Shown here: positions 44,549 to 55,600 of the stretch, piece after piece
How positions within the stretch are numbered: position 1 is the stretch's first letter
Layout of the letters: each line of letters starts with the position of its first letter
Source of the DNA: QWOP01 sp003669605
GTDB taxonomy: Bacteria > Planctomycetota > Planctomycetia > Pirellulales > UBA1268
NCBI GenBank assembly: GCA_947481985.1
Contig: CANKIK010000006.1
Location: 15,298-79,297, forward strand
Direction: 5' to 3'
Length of the DNA: 64,000 nt
Translations under genes and position numbers: made by a program
Notes under the pieces: model-generated
Database searches by the model: none
Told to the model about the DNA's origin: nothing
What the model saw: the letters and a program-made list of their open reading frames with translations, nothing else

Positions 44549-46105
44549 TCAGGGGGCCCCCATGCCAGCAGCGACGTGAACTGATTCTACCCCACCTCTC
44601 GAGACCACGCCCGAGGGCCAAGCCGGCAGACGATCGAGGACGGAGATCGCGTCGGCACGATCGGCCGCCGCATCGGCCTCGACGACCAACGCCCCGCGGT
44701 CGGCGAGGGCCGCCGACGTTTCGATCCCGTCGAGAATCCGCTGGAGATTCTCCGCAGACACGACGACCACCGGCTCCGACAACGACGGCAGCCCGACGTG
44801 CAGCGACACTGCCCTCCCCGTCTCCACGCCAAGCGTCCACTGCCCTCCGCCACCACCACTGGCGGAAAGCCCGATCACTCGACCTGCCGCAGCCGTCCAG
44901 GCGGCCTCACCAAGACGCTCAAAAAGCCTCTCGCGGGCCGATGTCGTCCGCATCATCCGCTCGGGCTGTGGCCAACGGAAGCGATTGTCGATCGCAAACC
45001 GGCACAGCCGGCGGATGGTTTCATCGTCGAGTTCCGGCGCGGGGAGGTCGGGAACGGCGGCGGTCGTCTGCGCGCTATCAAACCGGGGGTCATCGCTCCA
45101 ATAGGCCCGGTAGACATGCATCTGATCTTCAAAGAGCCGCGCCAGCACCATGGGATCGAAATGAGCGGCGGCCTTCCCCGGGCCGGCGGCGGCCCGCTCG
45201 GCAGCCAGTTCCTTGGCCATCTCCACCACCAGCGTCTCGAAAACGCGGCACAGCGTTGCCACCGAGGTCGGGCGGGTGGAGGTGATGTGGTAGGTGCGGC
45301 CGTGGAGCGACTTATCACCGATGATCCGGGCCATCACCGCCGACACCCAGTCGACAGGCACGAGATTCTTGACTTCCGCGCCGCTCATGCCGAGGACCTC
45401 GAGCAGCGACCCCGATTCCAGCGACGCCTCCATGAACGCCTCCACAAACGGCTGCACAATCCGCAGCGGTTTGTAGAAGCCGTGAAAGGTGTTGGTGAAC
45501 CCTGTCACCAAATCGCCAACGATGATACTCGGCCGGTGAACCGTGCAGACATCGAGGAACGGAGCGGAGACCGCTGCCTTCTCTGAGGCGATCTTGCTCC
45601 GCTCGTAGTCATTGCCAGGCGTCTGGCCAACGTCGAGCTCGCCCTCGAGAATCCGCCCGCGGCGCGTTCCGCAGACATACGCGCTCGACACGTGATGGAA
45701 GCGTCGGATTCCATGATTGCGGCACAGTTCGAGGACATGCGCCGTTCCGTTGACGTTGCTGTTCCAGGGTTCGCCGTCGCTCTCCCGCATCTGGAAGGAG
45801 AGGCTGGCTGCAGAATGCACGACCTCCGTGACGTGGCGCCCCACCCAGGCGGCGGCCGCCGCAGACAATCCCAGACCGGGGAGAGTGATATCCCCTTCCA
45901 GGACCACCGGGCAGGAAACGGTGACGCCGGCGACACCCCGCCAGTCGTCAAGAATCTCGTCGACACGCCTGGCCGCTCCGGCTGTCTTTGAACCACGCAC
46001 AAGCACCGCGATGCGGCGGCCCGTCGCGGCCAAGTCGCGGAGGAGTGACCGGCCAAGCAACCCGGTCGCACCGGTGAGCAGGAGGTAGGAGTCCTCGACG
46101 GTCAT
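44549..46105 (-). CDS. Thioester-reductase-like extended SDR (first of two paralogues)
   Basis: The 518-residue protein begins with an NAD(P)-binding extended SDR domain of the type that ends nonribosomal/polyketide synthases and fatty acyl-CoA reductases (NAD_binding_4). It has TGATGLLG (11-18), EGDITLPGLGL, HSAASLSF, HHVSSAYVCG (catalytic Ser) and GNDYERSK (Tyr167 and Lys171 of the Y-x3-K pair). An extra domain of about 120 residues follows from about 390; it is not clearly recognised. Such reductases cut a thioester-bound chain to an aldehyde or alcohol. It is the last gene of the cluster read from the synthase, and a paralogue lies at 60689. Heterocyst glycolipid HglB/HetM-type enzymes have the same role. 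Confidence 0.85.
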   Translation of the reverse strand: MTVEDSYLLLTGATGLLGRSLLRDLAATGRRIAVLVRGSKTAGAARRVDEILDDWRGVAGVTVSCPVVLEGDITLPGLGLSAAAAAWVGRHVTEVVHSAASLSFQMRESDGEPWNSNVNGTAHVLELCRNHGIRRFHHVSSAYVCGTRRGRILEGELDVGQTPGNDYERSKIASEKAAVSAPFLDVCTVHRPSIIVGDLVTGFTNTFHGFYKPLRIVQPFVEAFMEASLESGSLLEVLGMSGAEVKNLVPVDWVSAVMARIIGDKSLHGRTYHITSTRPTSVATLCRVFETLVVEMAKELAAERAAAGPGKAAAHFDPMVLARLFEDQMHVYRAYWSDDPRFDSAQTTAAVPDLPAPELDDETIRRLCRFAIDNRFRWPQPERMMRTTSARERLFERLGEAAWTAAAGRVIGLSASGGGGGQWTLGVETGRAVSLHVGLPSLSEPVVVVSAENLQRILDGIETSAALADRGALVVEADAAADRADAISVLDRLPAWPSGVVSRGGVESVHVAAGMGAP

Positions 46106-46156
46106 GGGCAGCGATCCTGATCGGTAAAAGGGAGAAAGGGAAGCGAGATATCAATC

Positions 46157-46921
46157 TCAGATATGGATCGCGGCGCCGCCATCGACGACGAGGGTCTGAC
46201 CTTGGACGAGGTCGGAGAGCGCACTCGAAAGAAAGAGCACGGCGTCGGCGACATCGCTGGCCTCGAGTTGCCGCTGGCCGACCATCGTCTTGCTCGTACG
46301 ACCGGCGAACATCATGTCGGCACCGGGGAGACGGCGGGTGGAGTCGGTATCGACAAGCCCAGCCTCGACGACGTTGACGTTGACGCCGCGATCGCCGAGT
46401 TCAAGGGCCCAATGCCGCGCAAGCGCCGTCAGTGCCGCCTTCGATCCCCCGATCAGTCCATACATCGGCAGGGCCATGTGCGTGCCATGACTGGAGAGGA
46501 CCACCACCTTGCCGCGGTCGCTTCCCGATTCCAGCAGCGGCGCCGCCGCCTTGAGAAGGTGCACGAGCGACAGGACGTTGGTGTGCATGGCGGCGTCGAA
46601 GTGCCGCTGCGACGTGGCGGAGAGTGGCCGGAAGCCGCCGGTGGCGGCATTGTGAACGAGAATATCGAGCTGTCCAAACTGCTCCCGAACAAAACTGATC
46701 ATGTCCTCCACATCTTCTTCCTCGCCGACGTCCGCCCGTACGCAGGCCACGCGCCGTCCCATGGCGGCGATCTCGGCTGCCACTCCATCGGCCTCGCGGC
46801 CGCTGGTCACGTAGTTGATCACGATATCGGCCCCGGCCTGGGCCATCCGCAGCGCGCAGGCTCGACCGATTCCCCGGCTGCTGCCGGTGATCAAGGCCAC
46901 TTTTCCACTCAGATCGATCAT
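46157..46921 (-). CDS. FabL-type enoyl-ACP reductase / SDR
   Basis: The 254-residue SDR has the cofactor loop TGSSRGIG (12-19), an NAATGGFRPL strand, Ser143/Ser144, and an active site Tyr154-x6-Lys161 (YGLIGGSK) instead of Tyr-x3-Lys. The Y-x6-K spacing is the hallmark of enoyl-ACP reductases FabI and FabL; FabG ketoreductases have Y-x3-K. FabL (enoyl reductase III) fits best. The PKS in this cluster has KR and DH but no visible enoyl reductase domain, so this protein could supply the missing reduction in trans; this is inference. HetN, an SDR, occupies a comparable spot in heterocyst clusters. Confidence 0.8.
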   Translation of the reverse strand: MIDLSGKVALITGSSRGIGRACALRMAQAGADIVINYVTSGREADGVAAEIAAMGRRVACVRADVGEEEDVEDMISFVREQFGQLDILVHNAATGGFRPLSATSQRHFDAAMHTNVLSLVHLLKAAAPLLESGSDRGKVVVLSSHGTHMALPMYGLIGGSKAALTALARHWALELGDRGVNVNVVEAGLVDTDSTRRLPGADMMFAGRTSKTMVGQRQLEASDVADAVLFLSSALSDLVQGQTLVVDGGAAIHI

Positions 46922-46952
46922 CGCACGCTACTCCGGGGTTGATGCAGTGGTT

Positions 46953-47825
46953 TCAAACGCGGGTGGCCGCCGGTCGGCGGCCGTAGATCAGCCAGTGTCT
47001 GGCGAAAACTTCGGGGGCCTGCTGGTAGCGGTGGGTGGCAAAACCCCGTTCCACAAGCAATTGCTCCATCCGTTGGCACGATTCGACGCCATCGTGCACC
47101 TCCACGATCGCCTGGCGGATCAGCGGCCAGTGAACGTCGTCGATGCCCGCCAAGGCATCGAACTCCGCTCCTTCGACATCGAGTTTGAGTAGATCGATCT
47201 GCTCGACTCCCGCGGCGCGGATGCTGTCGGAGAGTCGCACCAACCGGCAAGCCACTCGCTTCGACCGCTGGAACCAGCGTCTGATCACCTCAGCGCAGCC
47301 GAGCGACACCCAACGGGGGAAGAGATCGACCGCCGGTCCTAGCCGGCGCTTGATTTCGCCGAGGATAAAACGGTTGGATTCCTCGTGGGCCACGGGACTG
47401 TCATCGGGATACATCGACGAACTGGTGCTCGTCAGCGGATAAAAGGTGAACTCCGCCGTCCCCTCGCGGTTGGAGGCTCCGGCGTGATGGAGGCGGACAT
47501 CGAGGCGCGAGTGGCGGGCAACGTTTGCCCGCAGCGCCGCGAACGTGGCAGGAATCGGCTCGAATGCGTGGACAGTTCCCTGAGAGATGCGATCGCCGAC
47601 CCACAGCACTGCCAGGCCGACGTTCGCCCCCACATCGAACACCGTCGCTCCCTCGGGGAGATCGACGCCGAACATTGCGTAGATCTGTTCGACGAAGATC
47701 TCATCGTAAGCAATGCGGGTGTTGTCACCACACAGGGTCAGCACCTGTCGGCCGTCAGGCAAGGTCATCGTTCGCAGCCCGCCGGTCAGCGCGGGCTGGG
47801 GAAGTCGTTCGCTGTGGCGGATCAT
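46953..47825 (-). CDS. FkbM-family methyltransferase
   Basis: This 290-residue SAM-dependent methyltransferase has motif I TVFDVGANVGLAVLWV (about 61-76), the acidic HAFEPIPATFAALRANV motif II, the GASNREGTAEFTFYPLTST segment, and the FkbM C-terminal LLKLDVEGAEFDALAGI signature. FkbM enzymes O-methylate sugars and polyketides, so a methyl ether on the lipid product or its head group is plausible. It is translationally coupled to the Rieske oxygenase gene (ATGA overlap). The start at 47825 is fixed by that overlap. Confidence 0.9.
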   Translation of the reverse strand: MIRHSERLPQPALTGGLRTMTLPDGRQVLTLCGDNTRIAYDEIFVEQIYAMFGVDLPEGATVFDVGANVGLAVLWVGDRISQGTVHAFEPIPATFAALRANVARHSRLDVRLHHAGASNREGTAEFTFYPLTSTSSSMYPDDSPVAHEESNRFILGEIKRRLGPAVDLFPRWVSLGCAEVIRRWFQRSKRVACRLVRLSDSIRAAGVEQIDLLKLDVEGAEFDALAGIDDVHWPLIRQAIVEVHDGVESCQRMEQLLVERGFATHRYQQAPEVFARHWLIYGRRPAATRV

Positions 47826-48973
47826 GCCGCGCCCTCCGTCGGTCGGCACACCGGCACGGCTGCGGCTGATTGGCTGGCGTTCATCTGCGCCAGGAGCCAC
47901 TTCTGAAAGTGGGTGATCCGCTCCTCGCGACGGGAGATCAACCCCGGGCCGGGGTGCACCGGAGACTCAAGCCCCTGCTGCACCTGCGGCAAGAGCGCCA
48001 TATCCTCCGACACAATCTTTTTCCAGGTCGGCAACTCCGACACGGCCAGACGGCGGGCAATGAGGTCTGGGAGCGTGCGCGTGCCCGACTGACCAACGAC
48101 ACTGCGGTAGGAGATGCGGCACGAACGCGGGCCGGTGGGGGTCACCGACTGGAAGCCACCGCCGAAGTCGATCGACATCCGCAGCAGTCCAGGGTGGATG
48201 TGGCTGTGGCAGTAATCGGCTGAGACATCCTTCCCCATGCCTCTCCCGACACGCTGCTTAAGACGGGTCCAGGCGGAATCGGGGCTGCGAACAGTGAACC
48301 GCGATCCCCCCTCCCACAGTTCGTGGCGGCAATCGCTCTCGGTGGGTGATGCACCGATCGTAGCGGCATGGATGGTGCCGACGTGATAACTCTCCAAACT
48401 GTTTTCAACGACCGCCTTCCAGTTCACCGGCAGATCAACATCCTCGCGCCAGATCGGCCGGGAGATGCAGTCGATACTCGCCTCCAGACGGCCGTGCTCC
48501 TCCTCGCCGAGCCATTCGCGTACGGGGGGCGCTGCGTTGTCAAACGTGATAAAGAGCACTGCACCGGCTTGGTCGAGGCGAAGTTGGTCGAGGCCTAGTT
48601 TCCCCTTTTCAAGCGGGCGGAAACTGGGAGCATCGGGGATCCGTCGGGTCATCCCGCTGTCGTCGAATTCCCAACCGTGGTACTCACAGCGGAGCTGCGG
48701 ACAAATGCCGCAGGCACGCTGCGTGAGTTTCGCCATCCGGTGGGGACAGACATTCCGGTAGGCGTGGAAACCATCCCCTCCACGCCGCACCATCACCGGG
48801 CCGCCAACATGATCGAAGGTGATAAAGTGCCCCTCGCGAGGCATCTCCTGGACCAAGGCCACCGCCCACCAGGCGGGGTGAAAAACCAACTTTCGTTCCC
48901 GCTGGTACCAGTCGTCGTCGTGGTAGGCACTTGCGGGAAGCAATTGCGGCAGATGGGTGTCGCTTACGAACAT
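47822..48973 (-). CDS. Rieske non-heme iron oxygenase, alpha-subunit type
   Basis: The 383-residue ring-hydroxylating-oxygenase-type protein has Rieske [2Fe-2S] ligands Cys76, His78, Cys96 and His99 (CPHRM and CEYHGW). The mononuclear iron site is visible as ENSLESYHVGTIH with His197 and His202, while a third ligand (Asp) must lie further on (SEDMALL region). Family members hydroxylate or desaturate with O2. In this setting the substrate is probably the cluster's acyl chain or its alcohol. No reductase partner is encoded nearby, so electrons must come from a general ferredoxin. It overlaps the phosphopantetheinyl transferase gene by 10 bases. Confidence 0.9.
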   Translation of the reverse strand: MFVSDTHLPQLLPASAYHDDDWYQRERKLVFHPAWWAVALVQEMPREGHFITFDHVGGPVMVRRGGDGFHAYRNVCPHRMAKLTQRACGICPQLRCEYHGWEFDDSGMTRRIPDAPSFRPLEKGKLGLDQLRLDQAGAVLFITFDNAAPPVREWLGEEEHGRLEASIDCISRPIWREDVDLPVNWKAVVENSLESYHVGTIHAATIGASPTESDCRHELWEGGSRFTVRSPDSAWTRLKQRVGRGMGKDVSADYCHSHIHPGLLRMSIDFGGGFQSVTPTGPRSCRISYRSVVGQSGTRTLPDLIARRLAVSELPTWKKIVSEDMALLPQVQQGLESPVHPGPGLISRREERITHFQKWLLAQMNASQSAAAVPVCRPTEGAA

Positions 48974-49623
48974 CGCGTTCGCTCCTCTCCGCTGCCACTG
49001 GCGACTGCTGCCTGCCGAGGGTGCTCGGCGCAGGCAATGGCTACCAGGTACCGGCCGACGTTGAAAAACCGTCCGCTCCCGTGTGCGGTGCACCACTCAT
49101 CGCGGAGCGTCCACTCGAAACTATCGGACGAGCCAGTCCGCACCGACACGGCAAGCGGCCGGAAGGTGGTGTCGATCCCGGCAGCCTTGTAGGCCGACTC
49201 CTTAGCCGACCACACCAAGGGACGCGCGGCATCGGTGGCATTGGCGGCCCCGCAATCGTCTGAGAGCCAGTGATCGAGTCCCGGACCGGCGACGGCGGGA
49301 TCAACGATATCGATCCCCACGTTGCCCTGCGAACAGACGGCCGCACCAACCATCCCCCGTTCGTGTGCCAGCGACACCGACACCTCAAGCAAGCCGGCAT
49401 CGCCCATCGCCACCGGTCGGCCCGAAGGGAGCAGGGACGCGATCCGCACTCCGTGCCGCGGCAGGCCGGCATGGGCCGCGACCACCGCTTCACCGAGCCG
49501 ACGGGCAGCCGCCGACAGCGATTCCCCCGGTGCCGGGACAGAAAACGCGGCGTCGATGCGCCAGTCGCCGATCACCAATCCCCGTTCGACGTGACCGTTG
49601 CCGGGATGGATGACTGCGATCAT
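48964..49623 (-). CDS. 4'-phosphopantetheinyl transferase (Sfp/HetI-like)
   Basis: The 219-residue enzyme adds the phosphopantetheine arm of CoA to acyl carrier serines. The two family signatures are clear: GIDIVD (103-108) with Asp/Glu for Mg and WSAKESAYKA (138-147). SVSLAHERG lies at 82-90, as in Sfp/HetI. It overlaps the synthase stop codon (ATGA), so it is translated right after the PKS. It probably activates the three ACPs of that protein. HetI plays this role in heterocyst glycolipid clusters. The C-terminal 15 residues are not conserved. Confidence 0.9.
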   Translation of the reverse strand: MIAVIHPGNGHVERGLVIGDWRIDAAFSVPAPGESLSAAARRLGEAVVAAHAGLPRHGVRIASLLPSGRPVAMGDAGLLEVSVSLAHERGMVGAAVCSQGNVGIDIVDPAVAGPGLDHWLSDDCGAANATDAARPLVWSAKESAYKAAGIDTTFRPLAVSVRTGSSDSFEWTLRDEWCTAHGSGRFFNVGRYLVAIACAEHPRQAAVASGSGEERTRCS

Positions 49624-52600
49624 AAGGGGCGGCTCCGCTCCGACGGCATAACCGCCAAATGGAGACCGTCGAGGGCGACGAGTGCCCTTCCGTCGGCACC
49701 GTAGATGACGAAGTCATAAACCGATTCCCGATCGTCCTGGGAACGGAACACCATCTGCACGGTGCATTTTTCCCCGGCTGCCGCCTGGGCGACAAACCGC
49801 AACCGCTCAAACCGCAGCGGAACCTCAACGCGTTTGCCGCAGAGAATGTATGAGTAGACAGCACATCCCACGATCGCCCCGTCGAGCAGCGCCGCGGGAA
49901 CCGTCCACCCGGCGGCGCCGCGGGGCTGGGCCACAGCCGCCATCTCGGGAGCCACCAGCCGCCCCCAGCCACCGCGGCGGTCGAGAAACAGCCCGGTGAG
50001 CGTGCGGAAGGCCGGACCGTGCCACATCGGGCCATCGTCCCGGTAGATCATCGGGTTGAATGGAAAGAGCATGTCGTCCAGTGGAGTGGTGATCGGCTCC
50101 GCAGGACCGCGGGACACCCTGCCTGAGAAGTGCACCCGCTCGCCATCAGCGTCGCGATGGCCGCTGCGCACCGCCGACCAGCCCTGTGCGCTCACTGCGG
50201 CTCCCGGATCGGTCGCCACTCCGGTTACCTCAACCCGCATCTCACGGGACTGATCCGTGGGGAAAACCACCGGGCGTTCGACGACGAACTCCCTCATCTC
50301 CTCCACCCGGTCACAGGCACCGGAGGCGATCGCCGCCTGGGCGAGCATCTCAGCACCCATCACCGCCGGCAGCAGAGGATGGCCATTTTGCCGATGTTCC
50401 CGGAGGAAAACGTCCAGCAGCGGATCGAGAGACATCGTCACGTTGGTCGAGTTCTCTGCGCGTGCGACCGTGCCGACGAGGCTGCCGCGATTCCCCTGTG
50501 GCCAACCTGCTGCAGGAATCGCCGACCCCGCCGAGAAAACCGGTGCGGATACGGCGTCGAGGACAAACACCGGTTCGGTGACGAGCACCTCGGCATCGGG
50601 CAGGCCGGCCTCGATCTCGGCGAGGAACCGCGCCACTCCCTCTGAGAGCGGCATGAATTTCATGCCAAACTGTTCGAGCACGAAGCGGCTCTCGGGCCGA
50701 CTGGCCATTCCCACTTCGTCCCAGGCATGCCAGTGGAATACCGTCGCCCGCACCCCTGGCCGATCCTGGCGGAGGCGGCCGACGATCTTGGCGAGCATGT
50801 CGTTTGCCAAGGAATAATCTGCCTGTCCCATCCCACCGAGCCTGCCACTGGTCGATCCGAAGGCCACCACACTCTCCAGGGCCACCGCGTCAACGGTCGC
50901 CAGCAGATGTTCCAGACCGATGCACTTCGGCCCCAGCGTGGCCTCGAGTCCGTCGAGCGTCTTCTTCTCGAACCGACAGGCTGCTTCGTAGCCCGCTCCA
51001 TGGACGATCCCGCGGATCGGCCCGATCTCCCGCGCCAGTCGCTCCACCAGCGTCCGCACAGCGGTGCCGTCGGCCAGGTCGCAAGCCTCGTAGCGGGCGT
51101 TGACCCCGGCGGCCCGAAATTTCTCCAGCCCGCTGGCGATCTCGATCGATTTCTCGACATCCCGCCAGGCACGGCGCGGGTCCCCGCCTGCGGCCTTGGC
51201 GTCGAGCATGATCTTCCCCTTCAGATTCCGCAGTCCGGCCTCGTCGAGTGTCAGCCAGGTGGCGTCCACAGACTGAGGACGTGTGGAGCCGACAAGCACC
51301 AGCGACAGACCATGGCGGCGTCCCAGTTCACGGGCACACGCCGCAGTCACGCCACGGGCACCTCCAGTGACCAGCCAGACACTTCCCCGCGCCAGTCCGG
51401 CCAGAGGCCTTTGGGAGAGCGGGCCGCCGAGCGTGGCGACCACCGTCTGTCGAACGCCGTTCACCCACCCCACTTCCACCGGCCCCCCGCGACTGGCGAT
51501 TTCATCGAGTGTCCGCCGGGCCACGTCGGCGGCTAAGGCGGAAGGGGGAAAGTCGACGACGCGCACCTGGACGAGCGGGTATTCACGAGCAAGGTTCTTG
51601 AACAAGCCACTGAAGGCCCCTCCGGTAACACATCCGATGTGACCGCCGAGCCCAAAGTCTCCCCCCAACGCAGTCACGGCGGTGAGTGTCGCCCGCTGAC
51701 TGTCGCCCGCCCGGGTGCGGCAGGCGAGCCACCGCTGACAGGCGAAGTAGCCGGCGACGAGTGTCCGAGAGCGACTCTCGACCCAGGTCCGTGCCGGATG
51801 CCACGGCGTCGCGATCACCACGTGCAGGACAGGCCCCTGGGCCTCGGCGGCATCGACGGCCGACACCGCTTCGGCCTGCGACCCGCACCGGGCGACAATC
51901 GCCTGGGCACCGCGGGCACGCAGCGCCGCCGCGAGGTCCACCGCGAGATCAGCGGAGGTGTTCGTGGCGGCGATGATCAGCACTCGCTCTCCCTTAAGAT
52001 CACGATCGAGCACTGCCGATCCGAGGGACTGAAGTCCCAAGCCGTAGCGCCCCGTGACACCGTTCACTTCCTGGGGAGCGGCAGGCGCCGTCTGCCGCCG
52101 CGGGACATCTGCCCACAGGCAAGTGGCGGAGTCGAGCGTCGCTGCTGACAGCCACGGGCCACGCGGACCGCCGGCGAAGGCCTGCCGGCCGGCGACTGTG
52201 CTCCCGCAGACCATCCACGTGGCGGTTGCCGAGAGTCCATCACGCACCCCCACTCCCGCCACAGGATCGAGCAGGCGTCCAAGCGCCACCCCACCTGCCC
52301 CATCGCCCGCCACGCGGAGCAGCGCCGTGAGCGGAGCGAGTTGGTGTGCACAAAGCCCCACAGATTTGACCCGTCCGTCGCCGCCAATCTCCTGGAGGTT
52401 GCCCTGGCGGGTGTCGGCAATGAAGAGCCTGCCGGCAAGGGGAGCTACCCCAGCCAAAACAGTCGCGGCGTCCGCGACAGAACTGCAGTTAAGCGCCATC
52501 TCGACGGCACTTGTCAGAGGAAATCCTGAAGTCATCGACTGGCAGGCGGCGATCACCACCAGGCCAGCGTCATTCCAGCCGGCCAGGCCACCCGGGAGTC

Positions 52601-55600
52601 CTTTGACACCCACAAGCGTCATCCGCCGGCCGCTTGATTCAATTTCCTGACAGGACGGATCGGCGTGGCGACCGAAACCGAGGGCCAGCCCGAGGACACT
52701 GCCGGCATCCATCGACACGGCACTGTCAAATCCACCCAGAGCAGCGGCAGGATCCGCGAGCCCGGCAGCAAGCACTGCTCGATCAACCCGGGCCCCCTCG
52801 GCAACTCCCGACAGATATTTTTCCACCACATCAGGGAGACCGCTCCAAGGCGTCGCGCTGTGGCGCTCGGCCGCAGAGGCGACCATTTCACGGGCCCAGA
52901 GTCGAATGGCTGTGGCATGCCGGGCACCGTCGGCACGGCCGCGTTCGAAGTCGGCGCTTCCTACGGACGGCGGCAGGTCACCAACGCTCGTTCGACCGAC
53001 CCCGTTCCCCGGGGCAAGGACGCCAGCACTTCCGCCACCGATCCGCGGCAGCATGTAGTCGCGGAGATGGCGGAGGGTGCGGAAGTCATCGAGCGACAGT
53101 TGTGAGTCGGCGGAGAGGCCATATTTCTGACCGATCTCCCCAAACAACTGCGCCTTGCGGATGCTGTCGATGCCCAAATCGCCTTCCAGATCCGCATCGA
53201 GTTCCACGATCTCCCGGGGATACCCCGTCTGATCGACGACAAACTCGACCAAGAACGTCTCCAATTCACCGCTGACGTCGGCGACCGTCTCGAGTGCTGC
53301 AGCAACCGCTGGGGCAAAACGGGCAGCACCGTTGGTGGAGGCAGCCGAGACCGGAGCCTGAGTCGCCAGACTCTTGGAGGCATTCGGGGCCGCAGCACTT
53401 CCGCCACCGATCCGCGGCAGCATGTAGTCGCGGAGATGGCGGAGGGTGCGGAAGTCATCGAGCGATAGTTGCGAGTCGGCAGAGAGGCCATATTTCTGAC
53501 CGATCTCCCCAAACAACTGCGCCTTGCGGATGCTGTCGATCCCCAAATCGCCTTCCAGATCCGCATCGAGTTCCACGATCTCCCGGGGATACCCCGTCTG
53601 ATCGACGACAAACTCGACCAGAAACGTCTCCAGTTCACCGCTGACGTCGGCTGCCAAAGTCTCCACGGCGGAGGCTTGGTCAGTCAGGAGTGACTCAACG
53701 ACCGCGCTGCTATGGCGATTGGAGCTGTGACCGTTGGAGCTATAGCCGTTGGAGCTATAGCCGTTGGAACTGTGGCCGTTGGAGCTATAGCCATTGGAAC
53801 TATGGCCGTTGGAACTATGGCCGTTGGAAACCAAGACAAGCGACGGCGTCCGGAGCCCCGGCTGCCGACCGCCACCGATCCGCGGCAGCATGTAGTCGCG
53901 AAGATGGCGGAGGGTGCGGAAGTCATCGAGCGACAGTTGTGAGTCGGCGGAGAGGCCATATTTCTGGCCGATCTCCCCAAACAACTGCGCCTTGCGGATG
54001 CTGTCGATCCCCAAATCGCCTTCCAAATCCGCATCGAGTTCCACGATCTCCCGCGGATACCCCGTCTGATCGACGACGAACTCGACCAGACAGTTTTCCA
54101 AGTCCGTGGCCACCACCGCAGAGTTTGTCGCTGTCTGTGCGCTCGGCAGGGCCACAGCCGGCCTGCGGTCGAGCCACCGCGCCTTGCCCCCGCTCGCGGC
54201 GAGGATCTCACAGACCTCGTCGATCGTGGCCGCGGTGCCGAGGGCCGTCAGATCGGCGTGGCCACATTCGAAGAGTTGCCCAGCGGCGTCGAGAAACGCA
54301 TGGCCCTTGTCCGCCGAGGAGTGCAGAGGGATCGTGACCCCATAATCACCGAGCAAACCGGCGACGACATCCTCGAGGTATCCCTGCAACTGTCGCGGCG
54401 GCAAGGCCTGGGCTGACCGCATCACCGCCGGCACGGCGGCCAAGCGATGAACGGCACCGGCGTGGGGACGGGCACCGTGTGTGACCACTGGCTGAGCGGA
54501 AGCAAGAGGAGCCCTCGGCGGAGGGGCGGCAGCAGCCGTATGAACTGGAGCGTTCCCGGCACGGTTTCGAGCGCGGCGACGGGCGGTGGCGTCAAACGAC
54601 CACATCGCTCCCGACGGCACTCCGCCAAGGCCCTCTCCCGAACTCAGAAGCAGACGCTTCGGCTCGATACCCGGAGCCTGCGGTGCCGAAGCCAGGCTTC
54701 GCAACGCACCGGCAGACTGCAACTGCTCCCGCACTTTCTCCAGGTGTCCGACTGCGTTCCGGCCGCGCTGATCGAAGGAGATAAAGGTCGCTCCTTCGCG
54801 TCCCTCGAGGATCCTCCTGGTCAAGCCAGTCAGCACTCCCGACGGCCCCACTTCGACAAACGTCCGCACGCCTGATTCCCACAACCGTTCCACCACGTCC
54901 ACCCAACGAACAGTCTGCGTCATCTGCCGGATGAGACTCTCGCGTACATCGTCGGCAGAGAGCATCGGCGCAGCGGTGCTGCTGCTGTACACAGTTTTCC
55001 GCGGCGCCACGATCGGCAGTCCTCGGATCGTCTCGGCGAGACGGTCGGCGGCTGCCGCCAGCAACGGCGTGTGGAACGGGCTGGGAACTGCCAGCCGCTT
55101 CGAACGCACCCGTCGCCCCTCAAGGACCACCTCCACGGCATCAACCACCCTGGCGTGACCGCCGATCACCGACTGCTCCGGGGCATTCTCGGCACAGAGC
55201 CACACCTGCCCGGCAAACGGCTCGATACAATGCTCGACTTCCTGGCGATCGGCGATCACTGACAGCATGGCCCCCTGCTTCGGCCCCAGTTGTTCGACAG
55301 CTGCGGCCCGGGCTTTGGTGGCGAGCGCTCCTTCTTCGAATGTCCACGCGCCGGCGGCGACCAGTGAGGGAAATTCCCCGAAACTGTGGCTGGCGATCAC
55401 ATCCGGCGCGAAGCCCATCCCTTCGAGCACCCGCCAGGCGAGGAGGTCGCCAAGGTACATGCCCCACTGCGTGTCCCAGACTGCCGTTCCGAGTCGATTG
55501 CCCGGCTGCCAAGCGATTTCGGCGAGCGTCTGCCAACCCCCGGAGCGGGCGGCTGCATCGAGCCCTTGGGCGCACTGCCCCACCAAGGATGCATCGGCCA

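Noticed and set aside
53706..53828. Tandem repeats resembling a CRISPR array
   Set aside because: The units are 15 bp without spacers, in frame with the synthase, and encode a Ser/Asn/Gly linker.
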